Shown one piece after another: positions 55,788 to 64,000 of a stretch of DNA of 64,000 nucleotides; position 1 is the first letter of the stretch; each line of letters begins with the position of its first letter. A model generated the notes under the pieces. It did no database searches. It was not told where the DNA came from and worked only from the letters and a program-made list of their open reading frames with translations. Source of the stretch: Sipunculus nudus (lineage: Eukaryota > Annelida > Sipuncula > Golfingiida > Sipunculidae). Where the stretch lies: contig CM049322.1 of NCBI GenBank assembly GCA_026874595.1, forward strand, positions 55,032,386 to 55,096,385. The letters run 5' to 3'. The position numbers and the translations under genes were made by a program.

Positions 55788-57085
55788 TATGCCTGAATAA
55801 TAGGGACATGAAATGCAGCTGGAGTGATATATCCCAGCAAAATGGATATCCCCCGACCACCAACCGCACCCCCACCACATGGTCCTTCAGGATATGCCTA
55901 TGTGTGTAGCAAAACTGTCAAAAGGTGCAGTATATAAGTTTGAAGGGGCAGATGCAGGATAAGAGAACAAAGTTTTATACTGAGTTTAAACGCAGGGACT
56001 ACTACCCTTAAATTGTTTCACACGAGGTGAAACGGGTTTTTACTAACGAAATAAGCTTGCAAAAATGACTTTTCTAACAGAAATTAGGGGCTTTCATCGA
56101 CTAATCTCCACGATTCTGGGTCCGCCCTAAATCGTGGAAAATACCACGATGTGTTTTTGACACTGTAAGAATTAACACGACGAAATGATTGTATGATTAA
56201 ACAGGTAAAGACTGTAGGAATCAGAATTATTTACTGATCAATTTTCAGTGTTATTTAACATTGTTTTCTCAGACATAAGATCATAATTCCATGTGCATCC
56301 GGAATTGGATGAAACAGCTACCGTCAACTCCGTGGGCTAACACCTTGCCTAAACGACTTTGTTATAACCTTTTCCGTTACACATTGAACAATCAAAGGGT
56401 GTGTTTAATCCAATGAGTAGACCTTCAAGGCGTCTCAATCGGAACTACCTTTGGATTAAATAAAAACTATTCAAACATCTTTGAACATATTATTTAAAAG
56501 TACATAATCGTTTGTAATAAATGACTATTATCTCACGTTATTAGTTATTAGTATGCTGTCCTAGTACAAAGGTTTCCCGGCAATACAACCCGACGCACGA
56601 ACATTCTATCTCCAATTCACCTGTAATATTATGTTGTTATGGTTTAGGGTATGCTAAGATAACGTCTACGTGTGTCTGTTCACCTTAACAAGGTCCGATC
56701 TTGGGAATTCACGAAAAACTCACAGAGAAGACGAAATGTGAAAGAAAACATAAGACTGAAGAACCAACGATTGGAAGATGAAAAAAAATCTTAATTTTGG
56801 GATTTTCACTTTAAGGCCTCTGTTTCAGCCTCACTGTTTCACCCAATCAAATTTTCTTTTTTTTCACTCATGTGCATGAGTATCCAACAGGTGTTAGAAC
56901 GAAACATTGACAGACAGAATAACATGTTTAGGTTAACACAATATAATTCTATTTAACACCTGGTATGCGAAAAGGTCACTTGAAGGTCTGTGTCTAGATA
57001 ACATATTACCTGTAAATAAGGCAACGGAGTGCGAAAATTAAAAAAAAAATGTTTTTCATCGAATCTTCCATTTCAGTTTGTAATA
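55788..57085. other. no gene recognised
   Basis: AT-rich intergenic sequence, nothing recognised. Confidence 0.45.
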
Positions 57086-57089
57086 TAAC

Positions 57090-57400
57090 TTTCACTGCCG
57101 CTCCAGCACCTTATTTCACTTCAGTTTATGTGTCATCGACAAAACCAAACTTGAAAATGTGTCGTGATTGGATACATACATAGCTTTAATATAGAAATAG
57201 ATAAAACATGCTTGTTCATACTTTTAACGTGAAATGAGCAGAAAAAAACACAACGTGGCTGTTAAATTGGAACTGGGTCTTCATGATGCGGAACGTTTAT
57301 TTATAGATATACAGTAATGAAAATATCAAGGTCTTACCATTCATGTCAGGCGATTATACAGTGAGCCTAACCAACGCAGATAAGGGTGTATTATCATTTT
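57090..57400. repeat. diverged direct repeat, copy 1
   Basis: Colinear with 59235-59545: gtgattggataca, cataaaacat-like, aaaaaacacaa, ttggaact, catga-gcg-aacgtttatttata, agacagta-like, tcaaggt-ttacca and atgtcag. Roughly two thirds to three quarters identical by eye. No coding frame is maintained. Confidence 0.78.
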
Positions 57401-58440
57401 TGTAATAACTTTCGACAACGCTTTTATACACTGTCAGAAATCATTGTACTTTGGTAGGAGAAAACTAACAGTAAAATGTGTCTGGCTTCCTATACCCTCA
57501 CTTTCAATGATTTACAAATATTCTTTATTCCAGTCATGTTCTTTCAGACCGTTCAGCCAATAATGACGCCGTCTACTGCAGCTACTGTCACTGAGAATAA
57601 TGTGGCTGCGGCGAACTCTGAAAAATCAGCCCATCATAAATAAGACCGCTGCTACCTATGAATTGACGGCGCCCGCTTTGCCGCAGAGGAATTGCTCTTA
57701 ATCTACAGCATGTATCATGACGTGTTGAGCCTACCGATTCCCAGTCCATGTCTTCTCACAGGAAACCGTCCCCAGCCTGTAATCCAGGACCACTAAATGA
57801 CTCTGTAAATCTTCACTCTCGATAAATAAGTGCCCAACGTCTTGTCTTTCTTTTTTTTTTTATAATACGCTCTTTTTCGCTGTTATCTTATGTTTCACAC
57901 ATTAGCACACCCTCACACGCACGAACACACACAGCCACCGATCTTCAACTATTTTTCCTCCTTATCATTACTCACTTTGCCATCACAAAATTCTAAAATG
58001 ATTTATGCATCATCAGTTCTTTTTTTTTAAATTTCCAGGTCATTTTGCTCTTTAATATCCCTTTTTTTGAGTCATCCATATTAGCGTCATCACAAATTGC
58101 CTTTCCCCCCCAATTTTTTATAATATCTCATTCCAAAATTGTCCGTCCTGTGCACTTTGTTTGCGTTTCTTAATCTTATTGGCTCTGAACTCTGTTACAT
58201 AAATATAATATGACTCTGGGATAATCAATGGTTCACTCGAACCGTTCGCAAAGATTTATTCAACGCCAGCAGAAACCATATTATATATATATACGGAATA
58301 CTTATTTCGTATCAGATTTATGACCTATTTTAAATTTTTGTGTTATTTGTAATACATTTTTCTGCATCTTTCGCCCAAACTACATTAGACAATGTTGGAA
58401 AAGTGTAGAAAATTTGTAGAAAAGCAGTTGTAGAAAAAAT
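57401..58440. other. no gene recognised
   Basis: AT-rich sequence with T-rich runs near 57850 and 58020-58130. Nothing coding. Confidence 0.45.
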
Positions 58441-58441
58441 A

Positions 58442-58445
<4 letters not shown>

Positions 58446-58513
<68 letters not shown>
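58446..58513. repeat. compound (TA)n(TG)n microsatellite
   Basis: TA run of about 48 bp passing directly into a GT run of about 19 bp. Confidence 0.95.
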
Positions 58514-59234
58514 AAAAATCAAAAGTGAAATATTTGTTCATAAAAAAATAAATAAAACTGAGCCTATGGAAATCCGCCATAGCAATTCCTTATGGGAAAC
58601 ATATGTCAACAATGTATTAGTCTTCCTGCACTTTTTCTGGTTTCATTTGACGAATACAATAACCTAACGGTTTACAGAAAACACACCACCGTGAACACGT
58701 TTATAGATGAGTTTGCGGAAATAAAAATAAGCTTACATGTTTCCACTCAGAAATGCCCTGAATTATTCCGTCCTGTGACTCCTCTGTAAGAGAAATGATA
58801 AGTTGACAAATAAAATAAAACTGAAACAAGGATTCGCTGGACTCCCCACAATTATGCTGGCAGTATGTGACAACCAAAAGGTGTCTTAGAAACAACAGCA
58901 GCTAACAATTCCCTTTTATAAGAAACATGCGGGAAACGTTCTTAATTGTTTTGAATTAAAAGTTTTGGCTACCATTGTTGGAGATTTAATCGTGTGATCT
59001 TAGGGACGTCATATCTTCCAGGCGGGTTACTAAAACCTGAACTGTGCCTAATTGCCATGATACTCCAAGTGTACATGCTTTACGATCTTGTGCTGATATA
59101 TAACTATATTATTTTTTGTTTGCCCCGAAAATATATACATTATATTTGTTTTTGTTTTTTTTCTTTTTTTGCTAAATTGTTGTTCTGACAACGAGTAGTC
59201 TTTTTGTATTTTTTTTAAATCACGACGCTCGTGT

Positions 59235-59545
59235 ACAATTTCCACTGCAGTACTAGAACGTTATTGTCACGCGACTTTGCATGTCGTTAAAGATAAAACC
59301 ACATTGGAAAATATGATGTGATTGGATACATAACTGGCATTATTCAGAAAGGGATGAAATATGCATGGTCATTAGTATTATTTTCGTTGGGTTCTGAAAA
59401 CCTGGCATAAAAAAAAACACAAAGTGACACTATAGTTGGAACTTTAATCTCATGAAGCGCAACGTTTATTTATACATAGACAGTAAAAAGAACGTCAAGG
59501 TATTACCATCAATGTCAGCTGATAATGTAGGGATATTATCTCTTT
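59235..59545. repeat. diverged direct repeat, copy 2
   Basis: Second copy of the 57.1-kb block in the same orientation, 2.1 kb away. It may be an old segmental duplication or two copies of an interspersed repeat. The ORF starting at 59452 is a chance frame through it. Confidence 0.78.
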
Positions 59546-59549
59546 TTTT

Positions 59550-61700
59550 TTTATTTTTTAAAATGATTGTTCTGAAAACAAGAAGGCATTTTGTATTTTA
59601 TAAAATGCACACATTTGTGACTGTAGATGGTGGAGAAATATATTTGATGTTTCAGAAACAAGCTCGATCACTAACATACCAATTTCATGCGCGTGAGCAG
59701 AAAGCATAGACCGAACCATTGCCTGTAGTTAAACCAGCGGTTTGATAGCCTAACACGTTCTCTTATATATGTATAGTTTTTTTATGAATCTTTAACTGAA
59801 GGTCTAAACATATGACTATTACAAAAATAGGTGAATATCGCAAGGCATGGTGCGTTTTAGTTTCAAAACTGGCATAGCTCTTTACGTTCAGTGTTTACAT
59901 GTGCACTGTATTCCCTGCAGCATGACTATCAAGGTATTGTGATGAGTTGTTACACTTTTATTAAATGGTTTCTCGATGTGCTTAAGGTGTCAGGACTGGT
60001 CGCCGAGTGTGAGCCGACTATGTTTCGGTTTTCCTTTTCGCTGAAAAAGACATATTGCTTCTCTGGAACCTCTTGCAATATTTTCTACATTTTGGTGAAT
60101 ACAGACTAAGTTTTTATAAACATGGCTGAATTGATAAGAGTTTTGTTTTGTTTAAAATATTTAATAAACGGTTTATTGAAGCACATCTGATGTGGATATA
60201 CAATATTTTTCTAGATTAATAGAAAATTTAGATAAAAATCCCCAGGATTTTTTTAATGCTTAGATATAAAATTACAATTTAACAGCGAATTTAATTTTGA
60301 AACCCTCTAAAATAATTTAATTTTTCTCGTTTTCCATAATTAGTTAATCAGAAGTTATACATTCAAATTAAATAATTCAATCAATTTATTCTACCTATGA
60401 ATTACTAGTATTACAGTTGTCTTTCTAACAAAATATGTGTTGATAGGATAAGAATAACTCACTGGTTTGAAGTCAAAGGGTTATCTCAGAGGACGTTATA
60501 ATAACAGCATAGTCTTTATTTATTATTATTTTATTCATTTATTTACATCATATTTATACAAAGTAATAAACCAGTCAGCTAAAATCAAGCTGATATGCCT
60601 TGGCGCCCTGCAACATTTACAAATGTAAGCATATATTAACTAAAATATTGATACAATACATTCACAATACTGTGGTTAAGAATTAAATAACATGAACATT
60701 ATAATTAAATATGTTCTCTAAAACATACAAGCAAATTTAGAAAATATGTCATATTTATACTTATAAAAGCAAGCACAAAACTTAATAGGTCATTGTTATT
60801 CTTAAATGTTATCAATGAATGCCAAGTAAAAGGAGTGCTACACATACAAAAACGAAAATATGCAACTGTACCAAATGTCATGTAGCCCATGAGTTCTCTA
60901 AATTTTCTCGTTTAATTGCATATGTAATATTTTATTTTCAGTCAAGGTATGAAAAAGTAAACGGTATCGTATCTAACATTCTTAAAAGAGACCACTTACT
61001 TTAAAAATAAATAGGATTGAACCAATTACATTAAACTCCGCAACCCTTGAACTTAACACTCTGGATGACGTCACACCCAATTACTTAGAGTGAAAAATGT
61101 CATCAGTACAAACTGACTTTCTAAGATACGGCCAACAATGACGGCCATCTTTATTTCCTTGAGTGTTCCCAAATCTGTATACACTTCATTAGCTTCGTAA
61201 TTCACATTTAATTCGGAAATCAAGTAATTATGAACCACGGTGCTTCCGAGTTTAAACGCCACCGTGTAACGTTATTTTTAAGGAATTCACATATACAACG
61301 GGAATTTCAATAGGAAGACCAATATATAAGACATGCTCTAAAACTGAATCTTCAAATTGGCTCTACGCCCAGCTGAAACGACATGTCGCAATAAAAACAG
61401 GCTGTTGAGGTAACTGCCATCATAGTCAGTGAGATAACAGTTCATTATTTACCTTAAAAAATTGTTTTTCAAAACAAACTACTGATCAAATACTTCTCTG
61501 AAAAATATCATGTAAATTATTACGTATATACGGACATAAATAATTGTAGCTTGTGTATCAGTGCTTATTCTATTTATTCTTTATGTTTCTTTTTTTATTA
61601 TTAGAATGAAATGGATTTGTAAAGGTGGAACCTCGGGGAATCTGTCTGGCCTAGAAGAAATGCCACAATATGAAATCACATCTGTTCCTTTTCATTTCCG
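59550..61700. other. no gene recognised
   Basis: Very AT-rich sequence with short ORFs lacking domains. No RNA gene or repeat recognised. Confidence 0.45.
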
Positions 61701-61713
61701 TATAATTCAGCCT

Positions 61714-61947
61714 TAGTGAGCACTTCTGTTTCCACAACATACGCAGCAGCAGTTTGTGCTATCGCTTGACCCTATGAACCTATGGACACCGGTTCCCTGG
61801 TACGTCCTAGTGGAATTTATCAACAATCGATACCACCAAAGAGGCTTCAGTGCGTCGACACCTGGATCAAACTTTATGACAGACTGTTCTTTAGCTATAA
61901 CGAACACCCATGTCGCAATCATGTCAACAAGAAAAAATGAAACTTAG
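61714..61947 (+). CDS. possible terminal exon
   Basis: A plus frame, closed upstream by TAG and TGA at about 61714-61719, stays open to TAG at 61945-61947. Its content looks like protein (LDPMNLWTPVPWYVLVEFINN, then STPGSNFMTDCSLAITNTHVAIM) and the patch is GC-richer than its flanks. A possible acceptor is the run of cag triplets at 61744-61752. No family recognised. The opposite strand is also open over part of this stretch, which weakens the case. Confidence 0.23.
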
Positions 61948-62340
61948 CTAAATTGCCAATTTTGTGTTTGTCTTTTTTATAATTTGAAGCTTGGGATATT
62001 GCCCGATAATAAGTGTTATTCCGCCTTAACTTTGCCGAAAGAAGTATTCATGGCACCAAACTCTTTACGTCGATAGATTCTCGCCTTGACACTGACCTCG
62101 GAGTATGTTCGTATCGCATCCCATCTCCCTCATAGGGCCAAGACAGGTTTGTTTCTCCCAGTTTCGCCAAACCGCTAATGGGTCAGATATGTTACGTACG
62201 CGCTAAAACCTGATGTCACAAATCGAATGTCGAGGGTCAGGATGGTATATCACCGTGAAAGATAAGGCTATGATTATAAATATGATTAATAAATGATATT
62301 TAGTCACTATAATTCACCCGAACACTTAGCGTCAGACGTC

Positions 62341-62356
62341 ACTGCCAGAGGGCGCT
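62341..62356 (+). promoter_or_regulatory. CTCF-like motif
   Basis: ctgccagagggcgcta matches 12 of 14 positions of the general CTCF core consensus. It is a single motif without further support, and similar strings are also common in invertebrate repeats. Confidence 0.2.
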
Positions 62357-62837
62357 AGTGAGGTGGACAAGATGTTGTCTATTATCACACGATTCCAATG
62401 TAACAAGGATAAATTAAATGTTAGATACTGAGCGTTGTAAACGTTAGTTAATGTCTCATTATTTTAAGAGTGGCGGTGGTATGCGATCCTTAATGCTCTC
62501 TAATAGTTATTTAGTAGCCTCTGATCAGGTTTAGGTGCTTTTCTTAGGATAATCAAAACACCTTGAACACATGACTCTCAGCTTAATGCAACATTAAATT
62601 CAGGACCCAGACGTTTGCAAGCAAGGTGATAAAAAGCTTTCGGGCATGATTGACGGCATCTCTTTACACAATATTTTTTTTTTGAGGATTTAATTTTCAT
62701 GTGACTTATAATAATAAAAACCTTGAATATTGCTCATTCTTGTACCCGAGGGAACCTCTATTGCAGGTTTGGAATGTCGCTGTGTGACGTCATGGGTGAT
62801 TTATTTTCATTTCAATTGAATCCAATCACGATGAGAA

Positions 62838-63020
62838 GTGATGCCCCCACAGGGACCCCGGCTGCAGGCAGAGTTGTCACGTGACCTGAATAAAGACGAC
62901 AGCTCTGACCGGACACTGCACCATCACCCCAGGTCGTCCCCGGAGACCTGCTCGACATCTCATGTTACTCCGGGGGCCCCTAAACCTGGATATATACGTA
63001 TCATTGATGTTATCACGTGA
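62838..63020 (+). CDS. possible exon in a GC-rich patch
   Basis: A 60-codon open frame in sequence much GC-richer than the surroundings, hydrophilic and rich in His, Pro and Ser (DSSDRTLHHHPRSSPET), ending APKPGYIRIIDVIT before TGA. An acceptor-like cccacag precedes ggaccccgg near the start, so the ATG may not be the real beginning. It could be the last exon of a plus-strand gene. No family recognised. Confidence 0.3.
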   Translation: MMPPQGPRLQAELSRDLNKDDSSDRTLHHHPRSSPETCSTSHVTPGAPKPGYIRIIDVIT

Positions 63021-64000
63021 CATGTCTTCCCCTTTCTGTTAATGAAGTCCGGCAGCGAGGTCACGTGATCAATTGGTTTAGCGGAATCAGCCGTACCCTA
63101 CTGGGACCAGTAAAAAAGGAGAGCTGCCTTTTACTACCGAGAATCTGTTTTTGATTATACTTCTCTCGGCAATTAATATCATATATTTATAAGACACGTT
63201 TAACATATTTCTACGGGGAATAATATTGTTTTATAACAGTTTATAATTTAATTATTTAATTCCTATTTTTTGTCCTTATCGTATACACATTTATATCAAT
63301 ATATAAATATGTATAATTTGTCATACATAATATATAATATATATGTCCACTGAGAAATTTATATTAAATTTGCGCTCTATAAGTAAACATATCATATCAT
63401 ATCATATTAGAAATACATTTAAATCTTATTTTGTTTGTTTTTAAGTTGAAGAAATATGCCGGGTACCTCAGACATTGGGCTGTTATCCGAATCAACACCC
63501 GTTGCGCTGTATGATATAACACATTACAGATCAGTGGACCTATACTAAACAAAATTCAATTTTGACATCGCTTTATTTTAAAATATATCAACGGAATTAC
63601 TTATTCTGCTTCATCGAATATATTCACATTTTCAGTATAATGTTCAAATAACGTTGCTTCTGTGTGTACGAATTCAAGTAGGGAAATTAAATGTTACATT
63701 TAAATTAAATTTTTGTTGCTCTTAAGTAAACAATATTAAGACAGAAAGTATCAAGGTATTGAAATTAACATCTATAATACAATATATAAGCATATATAAT
63801 GTTTGTATTTTATATGATATATGACTATTATTCATTAAAATATTATTTATTATATTCGAGTGAACACCAAAAATAAAAAAAATCAAAGGCGAAAATGGTT
63901 TTGTTTTACAAAAACGTAAAATGAAACTTCAAGCCTGCCCCCAACAAATACAAGACTGTAGTACTGTCCAAGTCCACTGCCAGCAATGTTGGGAGCAATC
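63021..64000. other. no gene recognised
   Basis: Very AT-rich sequence with TA-rich strings and a short catat repeat near 63391-63407. Nothing coding. Confidence 0.5.

Noticed and set aside
58592-58789. 65-codon plus ORF
   Set aside because: No domain, no splice or promoter support, overlapped by an open minus frame; typical chance ORF.

Overview
This is a eukaryotic, AT-rich, gene-poor window. The long AT microsatellites, the tRNA-derived SINEs, the degraded LINE reverse-transcriptase pieces and an intronless peptide-type GPCR fit a marine invertebrate, most likely a lophotrochozoan and plausibly a mollusc. The organism assignment is inference; no marker gene in the window fixes it. There are no bacterial operons, rRNA genes or convincing functional tRNA genes.

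Only one gene is secure: a complete single-exon class A GPCR of 387 residues on the + strand at 6027-7190, resembling FMRFamide/neuropeptide receptors. A few short stretches look like exons (553-969 minus; 1054-1113, 12973-13037, 26089-26187, 27489-27934, 61714-61947 and 62838-63020 plus). None could be assigned to a family, and each is given low confidence.

The rest is mainly repeats. 1-6 kb: a possible inverted-end element, an AT microsatellite, an old 23-bp tandem array and a minus-strand retroposon. 8-13 kb: a SINE, a second copy of the retroposon and two short tandem duplications. 20.1-21.5 kb: a 33-bp minisatellite of about 43 copies with a 297-bp higher-order repeat. 22.5-23.5 kb: a GC-rich block with inverted ends. 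24.8-25.8 kb: a large inverted repeat bounded by AT microsatellites, whose arms carry a hammerhead-like core. 28-30 kb: a second end of the GC-rich family, a diverged direct repeat and a dead LINE reverse transcriptase. 40-43 kb: a 21-bp array, old ~95-bp repeats, a third retroposon end and a second SINE. 46.3-46.6 kb: compound microsatellites. 48.5-49.7 kb: the most unusual locus, an array of miniature LTR-retrotransposon-like units whose LTRs carry a tRNA-like Pol III promoter, split by a LINE and closed by an inverted LTR end. 57-59.5 kb: a diverged direct duplication.

No pathway connects these elements. The main interest lies in the repeat architecture: the 274-bp LTR/tRNA-like array, the inverted repeat with ribozyme-like cores, and the retroposon family with a conserved 3' stem-loop.
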